From CAZKJL01 sp964553135 (GTDB lineage: Bacteria > Patescibacteriota > Gracilibacteria > Peribacterales > Peribacteraceae), in contig CAZKJL010000001.1 in assembly GCA_964553135.1 (NCBI GenBank), forward strand, positions 682,001 through 746,000: 64,000 bases of DNA. Direction: 5' to 3'. The notes under the pieces are model-generated. The model ran no database searches. It was not told where the DNA came from and saw nothing but the letters and a program-made list of their open reading frames with translations. Positions 41,760-51,202 of this stretch are shown here, one piece after another; position 1 is the stretch's first letter; each line of letters opens with the position of its first letter. The position numbers were made by a program, and so were the translations under genes.

Positions 41760-42130
41760 CCACGCCAGATTCCAAGCCGGCTCCCCAGTACAAGGACGAT
41801 GACCTCGTCTACGTGGACCCCGAAACGAAAACCGTCGTCGGCATGGTCGAGTGGGGCAAGAATGACAAGCCCAAGTCCAAGCCGTACGTGCAGGCGGTTC
41901 TCCCCGAGAAAGCCGGTGCCAAGACCGAGCGCAAGAAATCGTGGCGCAAGCATTTTCCGTGGGGCACGTACAAGAGCATGAAGCGCATCTTCAAAGTGGA
42001 GGGAAAAATCAAAGATCCCGAGCCGAACAAGACGCTCGAGGAAGTGCTTCCCAAAGCCCTGAACGAAGCGTTTTGGACATGGGAAAAGAAGGCGCCCGTC
42101 GAGCCGCCGAAGGATCCGACGAAGGCTTAG
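41756..42130 (+). CDS. Hypothetical protein, 124 aa
   Basis: Charged soluble protein, rich in Lys, Pro and Trp (KKSWRKHFPWGTYKSMKRIFKVEGKIKD). No domain recognised. It is translationally coupled to the preceding membrane protein and overlaps the convergent fbp gene by 4 bp. Confidence 0.6.
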   Translation: MTTPDSKPAPQYKDDDLVYVDPETKTVVGMVEWGKNDKPKSKPYVQAVLPEKAGAKTERKKSWRKHFPWGTYKSMKRIFKVEGKIKDPEPNKTLEEVLPKALNEAFWTWEKKAPVEPPKDPTKA

Positions 42131-43089
42131 CCCTTCAGAACCGTGCTCACGCGCTTCACTTCTTTCTTCGCACCGATGATGAGCGGCGTCCTTTGATCGA
42201 GGTCTTCGATCTTCACGTCGAGGATGGCCTTGGTTCCGTCGCTCGCTCCGCCGCCGGCTTGCTCCATGATGTAGGCGAACGGACCGCACTCGAAGAGCAG
42301 GCGCAGTTTTCCCTTGGGATACTTGCTGCCGCCGATGTTCGTGAAGATGCCGGCACCTTTGATGAGCATGTGGTGGATATCGGGAACCATGCCGCCGGAG
42401 TAGCGGAGCGTGTGGCCCTCATCGAGCCAGGTGTTCATCATCGTGCGGTAATTCGGCGTGTCGACGACGGCGCGGAGGTTTCCCGGGGCGTACGTCTTCA
42501 CCTCGTCTTTCATCGTGAGGTTTCGCTGCAGCATGACGAATTCTCCCACTTCGTTGAGGAAGAACGCATGCACGCCTTTGCCCGCGCTGTACACGAGAAT
42601 CGTGCGCGGACCGTAGACAAGGTAGAGCGCGGCGACTTGGTCACGCGGCGTCTTGCCCACGGGGCTCCCCGCTTCGTACACACCGAAGATGGAACCGATG
42701 GCCAAGTTGCAGTCCACGAGCGATGAACCGTCGAGCGGGTCGAATACGAGCGTGAACGGAGCCTCGGGCACGAGTTCATGGAGCGACTCGGATTCTTCCT
42801 CCGATGCGAAGCTCGCGACCAGGCGGCTCTCACAGAGCTGTTCTTTGATGATGTTGTTGCTGAGCACGTCGAGCTTGAGCTGTTCTTCGCCGAAGGTGTT
42901 GGCGGAACCGGCGAGACCGAGGTCCGTCGTGCGAATGGCGTTGTGCACGTACTTTCCTGCACGTGCGATGTCGTTGATGAGGTGACGCAGCTTATCCGGA
43001 ACGCCGGACGTAAACAGGTGTTGGTTGAGTGATACGCGCGACGGGAGCGTACACGAGAAGCCTGTGGTGGGAGTCGGTGATGCAGCCAT
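42127..43089 (-). CDS. fbp: Fructose-1,6-bisphosphatase, class I
   Basis: Gluconeogenic phosphatase. ASEEESESLHELV and LVFDPLDGSSLVDCNLAIGSIFGVYEAG carry the metal-binding Glu and DPLDGSS motif of class I enzymes. YSGGMVPDIHHMLIKGAGIFTNIGG and LLFECGPFAYIMEQAGGGASDG are further hallmarks. About 320 aa. The start is placed at MAASPTPTT, 12 bp after the gap stop; upstream in-frame codons overlap gap. gap-fbp looks like one operon. Confidence 0.95.
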   Translation of the reverse strand: MAASPTPTTGFSCTLPSRVSLNQHLFTSGVPDKLRHLINDIARAGKYVHNAIRTTDLGLAGSANTFGEEQLKLDVLSNNIIKEQLCESRLVASFASEEESESLHELVPEAPFTLVFDPLDGSSLVDCNLAIGSIFGVYEAGSPVGKTPRDQVAALYLVYGPRTILVYSAGKGVHAFFLNEVGEFVMLQRNLTMKDEVKTYAPGNLRAVVDTPNYRTMMNTWLDEGHTLRYSGGMVPDIHHMLIKGAGIFTNIGGSKYPKGKLRLLFECGPFAYIMEQAGGGASDGTKAILDVKIEDLDQRTPLIIGAKKEVKRVSTVLKG

Positions 43090-43100
43090 AATCGTGAGAG

Positions 43101-44117
43101 TTAGAAGAACGAAGCCATTTTCATGGTCATGTCCGTGACGCGCATCGCGTAACCCCACTCGTTGTCGTACCAGCTCAGAATCTGCGCGGCCGTGCCGTCG
43201 ACGACTTTCGTGGACGGTGCATCCACGATGGACGAATGCGGGTCGGTTTGGAAATCGATGGAGACGCACTGGTCGTGCGAAATGGCGAGGATGCCGTTCA
43301 TCTGTTTCGTTTTGGCGGCGGCTTCGAGCGCGGCGTGGATCTGTTCCACCGTGGCGTCTTTCTTGAGCTGGAATGCCATGTACGCGCAGCTCACGGTGGG
43401 CACGGGAACGCGGAACGCCATGCCGTCCATCTTTCCTTTGAGGTGCGGAAAAATCTCGGCGCAGGCTTTCACGGCCCCCGTCTTCGTGGGGATCATGGAC
43501 ATCGTCGCGGCGCGTGCGCGGCGCAGTTCGCCGCCTTCTTTTGCCTTGTTATCCAGCAGGTTCTGCGATGCCGTGAACGCGTGCACGGAGCTCACGAGCA
43601 GGCTCTCCACGCCGAACGTCGCATCGATCACCTTGATGACCGGTGCCACGCAGTTCGTGGTGCAGGATGCGTTGCTGATGATGTGCATGTCTTTGGTGAG
43701 CTTCTCGTCGTTCACTCCCATGACGAACGTGGGAGTCTTGTCTTTCATAGGAGCGGTGACGAGCACGCGCTTGGCTCCTGCCGCAAGATGCGCCTTCACT
43801 TCGTCGGACGTATCGAAATTGCCGGTGGATTCCACCACCATGTCCACCTTCAGTTCCTTCCACGGACATTTGGCCGGATCGCGCTCTTTCACGACGCGGA
43901 CGTCTTTGCCGTTCACGAGCATGTGCTCCCCTTTCACTTCCACGCTTCCCTTGAAGTGTCCGTGGAGTGAATCGTACTTCAACAAATAGGCGCGCATGTC
44001 GGCATCGGACGATGCGTTGACCGCGACGACCTCCACGTCATTCGAGTGCTTTTCGATGAACTGTCGGTGCACGTTTCTTCCGATGCGCCCGTACCCGTTG
44101 ATCGCGACTCGAAGCAT
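43101..44117 (-). CDS. gap: Glyceraldehyde-3-phosphate dehydrogenase
   Basis: MLRVAINGYGRIGRNVHRQFIEK is the NAD-binding start. The catalytic Cys lies in IISNASCTTNCVAPVIKVID and the His in VSSVHAFTASQNLLD. RARAATMSMIPTKTGAVKACAEIFPHLKGKMDGMAFRVPVPTVS and WYDNEWGYAMRVTDM complete it. 338 aa. The residue after NAS-state beta strand 2 reads NASSDAD rather than NDLTD, so cofactor preference is not certain. Followed by fbp. Confidence 0.97.
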   Translation of the reverse strand: MLRVAINGYGRIGRNVHRQFIEKHSNDVEVVAVNASSDADMRAYLLKYDSLHGHFKGSVEVKGEHMLVNGKDVRVVKERDPAKCPWKELKVDMVVESTGNFDTSDEVKAHLAAGAKRVLVTAPMKDKTPTFVMGVNDEKLTKDMHIISNASCTTNCVAPVIKVIDATFGVESLLVSSVHAFTASQNLLDNKAKEGGELRRARAATMSMIPTKTGAVKACAEIFPHLKGKMDGMAFRVPVPTVSCAYMAFQLKKDATVEQIHAALEAAAKTKQMNGILAISHDQCVSIDFQTDPHSSIVDAPSTKVVDGTAAQILSWYDNEWGYAMRVTDMTMKMASFF

Positions 44118-44185
44118 GCGTTCACACTAATGAGCCGCGGTCAGGAAATCAAGCAGGCTGCGGCTGCAAGCCCAAAAGTCCGAAT

Positions 44186-45268
44186 TTACGGATTCATACT
44201 CAAGAGCACGCCCATGAACGCCGCGAAGACGCCGATGATCCACAGACGCATCGTCACTTTGCTTTCACCCCAGCCCAGTGCTTCCAAATGATGATGGAAG
44301 GGCGCGGACTTGAAGACTTTGCGCTTGAAGTACTTTTTGCTCGTGAGCTGAATGATGACGGAGAGCATCTCCAGCACGAAGACGAAGCCGATGAGCGGCA
44401 GGATCAGCACTTGGTTGATCATGAACGCCATGACCGCGAGCGTGCCGCCGAGCGCGAGTGACCCCGTGTCACCCATGAAGAAAATCGCCGGCGGGATGTT
44501 GTGCCACAAGAAAGCTGCGAGTGCTCCCACGATGACTCCGCAGAATGCGGCAAGTACGAAGAGTCCGGAGATGTAGGCCACGATGCCGAATGCGGTGAAC
44601 GAAATCATCAGGAGTCCGCCGGCGAGTCCGTCGAGTCCGTCCGTGACGTTCACGGCGTTTGCGGTGCCGAGCACCACGAAGATGAAGAACGGAATGTAGA
44701 GCCAGCCGAGCTCCAGCTCGCCGTTGGCCAGTCCGAGTTCATGTCCGAACGGAATGGCGATGGATTGGTAGTTGAGGCGGAAGTAGAACCACGCTGCCGC
44801 AAGCGAACTCATCAGAATGAGCAGGAAGAGCTTGGGCTTGGTATCGAGACCCTTGTTCTTGCCGAGTCCTCGGATATTCCAGTAGTCGTCCACGGCGCCG
44901 AGAATTCCGAGTGACACGAGCATCGCGAGCGGGATGTACACCTGTCCGCGTTGCAGGAGCGAGTGGTCCACGGTGCCGACGTACGAGAAGATGCGCGAGA
45001 AGAGAACCGTGAGAAGAATGGAGCCCCAAATCAGGATGCCGCCCATCGTCGGCGTTCCGGCCTTGGCTTGGTGATACGTCAGAAAGACGCTGGCCGATCC
45101 CCCGTCCACGGCTTCCACGCGAAGCTTCTTGCCCAATTTGTAGTGGTGCAAGAACTGTACGAACGGTTTGGTGAGAATGAGTGCGACCACGAACGCCAGC
45201 AGCGAGTATGACAAAATTTCGACCAGCGAAATTTCCGGGCGAACGAGAGCAAGAGGCAGTGGAGGCAT
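44186..45268 (-). CDS. mraY: Phospho-N-acetylmuramoyl-pentapeptide transferase
   Basis: Makes lipid I in peptidoglycan synthesis. GTPTMGGILIWGSILLTVLF, LGAVDDYWNIRGLGKNKGL (DDxxN), ANAVNVTDGLDGLAGGLLMISF, IPPAIFFMGDTGSLALGG and FKSAPFHHHLEALGWGESKVTMRLWI match MraY closely. Ten helices, 360 aa. It lies outside any mur cluster in this window. The 73-bp gap to gap holds nothing I can identify. Confidence 0.96.
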   Translation of the reverse strand: MPPLPLALVRPEISLVEILSYSLLAFVVALILTKPFVQFLHHYKLGKKLRVEAVDGGSASVFLTYHQAKAGTPTMGGILIWGSILLTVLFSRIFSYVGTVDHSLLQRGQVYIPLAMLVSLGILGAVDDYWNIRGLGKNKGLDTKPKLFLLILMSSLAAAWFYFRLNYQSIAIPFGHELGLANGELELGWLYIPFFIFVVLGTANAVNVTDGLDGLAGGLLMISFTAFGIVAYISGLFVLAAFCGVIVGALAAFLWHNIPPAIFFMGDTGSLALGGTLAVMAFMINQVLILPLIGFVFVLEMLSVIIQLTSKKYFKRKVFKSAPFHHHLEALGWGESKVTMRLWIIGVFAAFMGVLLSMNP

Positions 45269-45377
45269 GGATGGGATTCTACCTATGTTGGGTCGATCGC
45301 AACACTAAGTTTTGTGTGCATCGAATCAGGAATACAAAGAATACAAGGAATGGAAAGAGTGCAACGAAGCCCTCTCT

Positions 45378-46814
45378 TTATTCATCGTCCTGCATCGCGT
45401 GCGGGCGAGGCATGCCGCCGCGGACCTGTCCGATGAGCTTGGCGCCGGCGCGTTGCGCCGCGGACTTGGCGTCATGGGCTTTGTCCATGTCGTAGAAGCG
45501 CATCTGCTCGCGCTTGAACATGAGTTCCACACGTCCCGTGGGACCGTTGCGGTGCTTGCGGATGTAGATGTCCGTGATGCCGGGGCGGTCCGAATCTTCT
45601 TCGTAGTAATCTTCGCGGTACATCATGAGCACCACGTCGGCATCTTGTTCGATGGATCCCGATTCGCGAAGGTCGGAGAGTTGCGGGATGTTGCCGGGGC
45701 GGCTTTCCACGGCGCGGGAGAGCTGTGAGAGCGCGACGATGGGGATCTTGAGTTCGCGACCGAGCATCTTGAGCGAGCGCGAAATTTCCGAAATTTCCTG
45801 CACGCGGTTTCCGGCAAAACTTTGGTTGCCCGTGCTCATGAGCTGCATGAAGTCGATGATGATCATGTCGAGGCCGTTCTCCATCTGCAGGCGGCGCGCC
45901 TTGGCACGCAGCTCGGGAATGGACGAGCCCATGGAGTCATCGATGAAGATGTTGGCCTTGTTGAGGTCATCCATGATGGGCCCCATGTTCTGGAAGTCGC
46001 GGTCTTCCAGTTTTCCTTTCTGCAATTTCCACGAATCCACGCCGAGCATGGAGGCGAACAGACGGTCCACGAGCTGCTCTTTGCTCATTTCCAGAGAGAA
46101 GATGCCGACGGTCTTGTTGAACTTGATTGCCGCGTTCTGCGCGATATTCAGTGCCAGCGACGTTTTACCCATGCTGGGACGAGCTGCGATGATGATGAGG
46201 TCACTGGGCTGGAATCCGGAGAGCTTCGTATCGAGAGCGGTGAAGCCCGTCGGCACGCCTTTGATGGAGTCGCCATCCTTGCTCTCGTGCATTTCGGCGA
46301 ACTTCTCATAGCGTGCGCTCAGGATATCGCGGATGTGGACGAACTTTTCCTTGAGGAATGTGGCCGAAATGCCGAAGACCGTTTTCTCCACCATTTCGAG
46401 AAGCTCGGGAATGTCGCGGTCCACTTCGTAGCCCAGAGCCTTGATGCGCTCGCCGGACTGGATGATGCGGCGGTGGATGGCTTTGGTTTTGACGATTTGA
46501 GCGTATTTGAAGATGTGCGCGGCGGTCGGCACTTTGGCCGCAAGTTCGGCGAGGTACGCGCTGCCGCCGATGTCCTGGATCTTCTTGGCGTCGCTGAGCT
46601 TATTGGTCACCGTCACGATGTCCACGGGCTGGTGCGCCTGGTACAGCGTGTGAATCGCCGCGTAGATGAGTCGGAACGCGGGTTCGTAGAAATCCTCGGG
46701 AGCCAGGAGGTCCGAGACCTTCACGATGGCTTCCGGATCCATGAGGAGCGCACCGAGCACCGTTTGCTCTGCTTCCAGGCTGTGTGGCTGTGTTTCGAGG
46801 AATGCTTGGGCCAT
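45378..46814 (-). CDS. dnaB: Replicative DNA helicase DnaB
   Basis: Unwinds DNA at the fork. The N-terminal domain opens PHSLEAEQTVLGALLMDPEAI. The RecA-like domain has Walker A IIAARPSMGKTSLALNIAQNAA, GIFSLEMSKEQLVDRL, DMIIIDFMQLMSTGN and SLKMLGRELKIPIVALSQLSRAVESRPG, then LRESGSIEQDADVVLMMYRED. No intein interrupts it. 478 aa. The start is at MAQAFLETQ; upstream codons fall in the repeat hairpin. Between its stop and mraY lies a GAATACAAAGAATACAAGG-type repeat. Confidence 0.97.
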   Translation of the reverse strand: MAQAFLETQPHSLEAEQTVLGALLMDPEAIVKVSDLLAPEDFYEPAFRLIYAAIHTLYQAHQPVDIVTVTNKLSDAKKIQDIGGSAYLAELAAKVPTAAHIFKYAQIVKTKAIHRRIIQSGERIKALGYEVDRDIPELLEMVEKTVFGISATFLKEKFVHIRDILSARYEKFAEMHESKDGDSIKGVPTGFTALDTKLSGFQPSDLIIIAARPSMGKTSLALNIAQNAAIKFNKTVGIFSLEMSKEQLVDRLFASMLGVDSWKLQKGKLEDRDFQNMGPIMDDLNKANIFIDDSMGSSIPELRAKARRLQMENGLDMIIIDFMQLMSTGNQSFAGNRVQEISEISRSLKMLGRELKIPIVALSQLSRAVESRPGNIPQLSDLRESGSIEQDADVVLMMYREDYYEEDSDRPGITDIYIRKHRNGPTGRVELMFKREQMRFYDMDKAHDAKSAAQRAGAKLIGQVRGGMPRPHAMQDDE

Positions 46815-46877
46815 GGGAGGACGAGTGTAGCCTACGTTCTTAGAATGGTGGAAGTGATTGAAGTGACAAACGGGCAA

Positions 46878-46920
46878 GAAACCAAAGAATCCAACGATCG
46901 TCGTTGGTTCCCTTGGTTTC
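46878..46920. terminator. Inverted repeat after recA
   Basis: A 20-bp arm (GAAACCAAAGAATCCAACGA) pairs with TCGTTGGTTCCCTTGGTTTC with three to four mismatches and a 3-nt loop. It is the same low-complexity family as at 8567 and 25111, placed just past the recA stop and before dnaB. Confidence 0.55.
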
Positions 46921-46938
46921 TTTGGATTCCTTAATTTC

Positions 46939-48024
<1,086 letters not shown>

Positions 48025-48132
48025 GTGAAGAGGAGGAAAAATGAGTAAGGTGTATGAACGTTCACCCGCACTATTATCCCGTGGCTCCGTTCGGTCAAAC
48101 AGTTTTACTTGAAAGGATCCAAATGTGTAGTG

Positions 48133-48148
48133 GTGTACAATAGTACAC
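48133..48148. promoter_or_regulatory. SOS-like palindromic operator at recA
   Basis: GTGTACAATAGTACAC (plus strand), palindromic outside the central four bases, 109 bp upstream of the recA ATG and just past the stop of the upstream gene. On the minus strand it contains TACTAT, a possible -10. A second weaker promoter (TTGACC ... ATAATA) lies between it and recA. Confidence 0.75.
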
Positions 48149-48161
48149 CCAGCTTTATCGC

Positions 48162-49010
48162 TTACTTCCGCGCTTTGCACTGCCCGATGCGGTTCACCGG
48201 ATCATTGATGTCGCAGTAGAAACCGGCGGGACACAGAATTCCGGCGGTGCCTCCGCATGCCGTTCCACCCATCGTTCCACCCGTTTGCGTCGAGGGAAGT
48301 TTCTTATCGATGAGGAACGTGATGTCCGAGAGCATGCGATCGAACTGGGCGCGCAGTACCTGCGCTTCCTCCGGACGCGTCACTTGGTTCTGGCTGCTCG
48401 GGCTGAACTGCAAACTGATGATGGATGACTTTTCCAAAATGAACACCTCGGTGTCCTCGGCTTCGCCGTCCACGCGCGTCGTACGTCTGTTGCTGATGTA
48501 CATGGACGTGCCGGGCGGCAGCGTGGAGCCGCTCACCAGTTTGATGGTGAGAAGCGGAACGGTTTCGCCCAGCAGCATGAAGTTTGCCGTGCTTCCTTGA
48601 ATGGATGGCGTCCAAGCCACGGGGGCATTCAGATGAATGCCGATGGCCGGGATGTCCCAGCGCTTGAGGTCGTCATCGCCGTGGGAGCGCTTCACGCTCG
48701 TCGCCTCAAGAACGTACAGTTCGTCTTGGACCGTGTTCTTGGCCAGGTTTCCTTCCACGGTCACCGTCTGCCCCTCGAATTCCTGCAGATTCTGCGTGCG
48801 GCTCTCCACGTAAAACGCGCGTTCCCCGTCCACGACAAGCACGTGCGTTCCGCGGCGAACCAACGACACATCGGCACCGATGAGCGTACCCGTCGCCGTG
48901 GTGGGTCCCAGCGGGCGCGTGCTGATCGGTTTCTTCGTGTACGAACCGAATTGCACGATGACGAGCGCCGCGATGGCGAGACCGATTGCCGAAAGAAAAA
49001 ATCGTCGCAT
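48162..49010 (-). CDS. Membrane-anchored protein with OB-fold-like domain and Cys-rich tail
   Basis: 282 aa. N-terminal anchor or signal (MRRFFLSAIGLAIAALVIVQF). A beta-barrel-like segment (TGTLIGADVSLVRRGTHVLVVDGERAFYVESRTQNLQEFEGQTVTVEGNLAKN) resembles OB-fold tDNA/lipoprotein domains. A second domain and the tail follow, the tail reading ACGGTAGILCPAGFYCDINDP...GQC with paired cysteines likely to form disulfides outside the cell; VKOR at 19912 could support this. No family assigned. Confidence 0.65.
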   Translation of the reverse strand: MRRFFLSAIGLAIAALVIVQFGSYTKKPISTRPLGPTTATGTLIGADVSLVRRGTHVLVVDGERAFYVESRTQNLQEFEGQTVTVEGNLAKNTVQDELYVLEATSVKRSHGDDDLKRWDIPAIGIHLNAPVAWTPSIQGSTANFMLLGETVPLLTIKLVSGSTLPPGTSMYISNRRTTRVDGEAEDTEVFILEKSSIISLQFSPSSQNQVTRPEEAQVLRAQFDRMLSDITFLIDKKLPSTQTGGTMGGTACGGTAGILCPAGFYCDINDPVNRIGQCKARK

Positions 49011-49042
49011 GAGACCGACAGTATACATCGGATTCGCACCAC

Positions 49043-49067
49043 AAAAAAACCGCCCGTGCGGGCGGTT
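49043..49067 (-). terminator. Intrinsic terminator
   Basis: The minus strand reads AACCGCCCG-CA-CGGGCGGTT followed by a run of T (seven in all counting the stem end). A 9-bp GC-rich stem plus U-tract directly after the sigma4/HARE-HTH gene. It is the only textbook rho-independent terminator in the window. Confidence 0.85.
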
Positions 49068-49089
49068 CTCGGTCTCTTTCGAAACGCGA

Positions 49090-50196
49090 TTATTTCTTTT
49101 TGGAGGCGTCGAAGTCGTACACGGCACGACCCACGCGGACGAAGTACGGCATCTTCTGAAGGTTGAGGGAAATGGTTCCCACCTTCACGGTGCGCTGCTT
49201 GCTGACTTCTTCGATGATCTGTTTCTTGCTGAGGGCTCCCTTCTGCTTGAGGATGTTCTCGATGACGTCGGCGACGGTGCCGGGCTCGTAACCCCACTCA
49301 CGGAGTGCGTAGAGACCGCGACCGACCAGAACGAACTGCGGATAACGAATGAGCTCGTTGTGAACGGCCTGGACCGTGACGTTCTTGTGATCGAAACCGG
49401 CCTCCTTGATGGAGTTGGCGATTTCCATGAAGTGCATCGGGCGTCCGACCTTCTTGAGGATGATCTCGACTTTGTCGCGGATGGAACGAGGGCGAACGAA
49501 ACGCCACTCGGTCAGTCCCCAACCGTCGGGGATTTCGCGGAGTCTCTCATCGATGGAGAGACAGCTGACGATGAGTTCGGGAGAAGGAACGCGGCCCTGG
49601 AAGGCGGGCATTGCCTGGATGGAGCTGATGAGCTCGGCACCCTTCATGCAGGAGTGGCGCTTGTTGAGGAACTTCACGGCCATGTCGAGGATCGTGGAGA
49701 TGTCGTCCATCGCGAGCGTGGACAGTCTCCAGAACGGCTTGTAGGTCTGGCTGCGACCCTCGGATGCCATCTCGTTGTCGATGCTGAAGGAGAGGCGGAG
49801 GATGGAACCGTCCACCATCTGACTTCCGGGCAGACGCTTGAGGACGGACGATACGAGTTCCGTGGACAGCATGAGACCGCCGTGCGAACGGAGGATTCCC
49901 TTCGCCATTTCGTTGACGTCGTTGAGTCTCGTCGTGCGGACCGTGCGCTTGAGTTTCGACAGAGCGATGCTTTCGATTTGACGGATGCGTTCGCGAGTGA
50001 CATTGAAGTGCTTTCCGATCTTCTCAAGCGTCTGTTTGCTCTGGCCAGCCAGGGCAAAACGTCGTTTAATCACTTCCGTTTCTTTCTGCGTCAACACCAG
50101 AAACAAATCGCCAAGCAAGTCTTGGAGATTCAGGGTGAGTTGGGACTTCGTAGCTGCCTGTTGCGACGTAGACGACGAGGAAGTGGAAGGAGTCAT
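49090..50196 (-). CDS. Sigma-70 region 4-like / HARE-HTH DNA-binding protein
   Basis: 368 aa. Residues about 30-90 form a sigma region 4 helix-turn-helix (LTQKETEVIKRRFALAG, then KIGKHFNVTRERIRQIESIALSKLKR), the part that binds -35 elements. Regions 2 and 3 are absent, so it is not a full sigma factor. The C-terminal 150 residues contain a HARE-HTH (RpoE delta-like) winged helix (RPMHFMEIANSIKEAGFDHKN ... AVHNELIRYPQFVLVGRGLYAL) and a second related repeat (SKKQIIEEVSKQRTVKVGTISLNLQ). It could modulate RNA polymerase. Strong promoter and a leader of about 140 nt. Confidence 0.8.
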   Translation of the reverse strand: MTPSTSSSSTSQQAATKSQLTLNLQDLLGDLFLVLTQKETEVIKRRFALAGQSKQTLEKIGKHFNVTRERIRQIESIALSKLKRTVRTTRLNDVNEMAKGILRSHGGLMLSTELVSSVLKRLPGSQMVDGSILRLSFSIDNEMASEGRSQTYKPFWRLSTLAMDDISTILDMAVKFLNKRHSCMKGAELISSIQAMPAFQGRVPSPELIVSCLSIDERLREIPDGWGLTEWRFVRPRSIRDKVEIILKKVGRPMHFMEIANSIKEAGFDHKNVTVQAVHNELIRYPQFVLVGRGLYALREWGYEPGTVADVIENILKQKGALSKKQIIEEVSKQRTVKVGTISLNLQKMPYFVRVGRAVYDFDASKKK

Positions 50197-50349
50197 GGAG
50201 CTTGATGGGGATAAAACTATCTTGTTGTACCAGAACGTTGACAGGAAATAAAGTTAAACTTTCTTTCCTACCCTATCGACGTCGGTCGTCGAGCGAGGTG
50301 TCAGCGAGCGGCGGAAAAAGGAGCAAGATAGTTCCCTGTAAAGGGAGCT

Positions 50350-50377
50350 ATAATACAATATTAGAATACCTTGTCAA
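50350..50377 (-). promoter_or_regulatory. Promoter of the sigma4/HARE-HTH gene with structured leader
   Basis: The minus strand reads TTGACA (50377-50372), 16-bp spacer, TATTAT (50355-50350). The leader to the ATG at 50196 is about 140 nt, far longer than for most genes here. It begins with a hairpin (AGCTCCCT TTAC AGGGAACT) and later has a second one (GGAAAGAAAGTTTAACTTTATTTCC). Confidence 0.65.
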
Positions 50378-50380
50378 CAG

Positions 50381-50764
50381 TCATTTTTTCCTCTGATCCA
50401 AGGCCAGAGAGGCCAAATCGCATGCTGCGCGGGCATCCGGGTCCGATTCCATGCCCGAGGTCTGTTTGGTGGTGTATCTCTCGTCCAAAAGCATGATGGG
50501 AAGACCGGTTTTTTCCTTCAATATTTGTACGATCTTTTGTACGAAATTCGCCTGCTCCCCTTCTTCTCCTTGGGGCAAACGAGGCAAGCCGACGATCAGC
50601 TCCGAAACTTTTTTCAGCGAAACGACGTCGCAAATTTTTTCGATGAGCGCTTCGTCGGTCTTGTGATGAACCGTGTCGAGCGCCATCACGAAACCCGAAC
50701 TCGCGTCTCCGAGAGCGAGACCGGTTCGTCTCTTTCCGATGTCTACCGCAAGGAGGAAACTCAT
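50381..50764 (-). CDS. ruvX: RuvX/YqgF Holliday-junction resolvase-like nuclease
   Basis: RNase H-fold protein thought to process 16S rRNA ends and/or recombination junctions. FLLAVDIGKRRTGLALGDASSGFVMAL (first Asp), ELIVGLPRLPQGEEGEQANFVQKIVQIL, LPIMLLDERYTTKQTSG (Glu) and DARAACDLASLALDQ (last Asp) fit YqgF. 127 aa. It overlaps rpsT by 4 bp (ATGA), so the two are coupled. Confidence 0.93.
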   Translation of the reverse strand: MSFLLAVDIGKRRTGLALGDASSGFVMALDTVHHKTDEALIEKICDVVSLKKVSELIVGLPRLPQGEEGEQANFVQKIVQILKEKTGLPIMLLDERYTTKQTSGMESDPDARAACDLASLALDQRKK

Positions 50765-51036
50765 GCAGCTGTTTTCTTCTTCGGGCTCACCGAGCGAGCC
50801 AAAAGAGACTTCTTCTTCGCCGCGTTCTTCCAGTGAATGATGTTCTTCTTGGCAGCGGTGTCGATGGCCTTCATGGCGAGCGGCATCACTTTCACCGCTT
50901 CGGCGGTCTTACCGTCGCGAGCGAGTTCCTGCACTTTGCGCATGAGTGTCTTCATGCTCGTTTTGTACGGCTGACGACGAGCTCGGCGCTCTTCGGATTG
51001 ACGTGCGTCTTTGATGGAAGCTTGCAGGACTGGCAT
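50761..51036 (-). CDS. rpsT: 30S ribosomal protein bS20
   Basis: Small-subunit protein binding 16S rRNA. 91 aa, helical and basic: SIKDARQSEERRARRQPYKTSMKTLMRKVQELARDGKTAEAVKVMPLAMKAIDTAAKKNIIHWKNAAKKKSLLARSV. The KxNxIHxNxAxRxKSRL pattern near the end is characteristic. TACTCT lies 11 bp before the ATG. Confidence 0.93.
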   Translation of the reverse strand: MPVLQASIKDARQSEERRARRQPYKTSMKTLMRKVQELARDGKTAEAVKVMPLAMKAIDTAAKKNIIHWKNAAKKKSLLARSVSPKKKTAA

Positions 51037-51112
51037 AAAGCTGAGGCAGAGTACGGAAGGGGGCGGAGTAAGTCAATACCTCCAATGAGGGGCTTGCAGG
51101 TGGAAAGGAGTG

Positions 51113-51201
51113 AAGTACGAAAGTCACGAAGTTCGAAAGTGCGTAAGTATGAGGGGCGAAGCGTACTTGCGCACTTCTGACACTTTCAAGCTTTCGTACT
51201 T
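51113..51201. repeat. Long imperfect low-complexity hairpin
   Basis: AAGTACGAAAG (51113-51123) pairs with CTTTCGTACTT (51191-51201) and AAGTGCGTAAGTA with TACTTGCGCACTT inside it. Together they form arms of about 40 nt made of ACGAAAGT units. It lies between rpsT (upstream edge) and the stop of the lipoprotein gene, where it could end lipoprotein transcription. Confidence 0.6.
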
Positions 51202-51202
51202 A

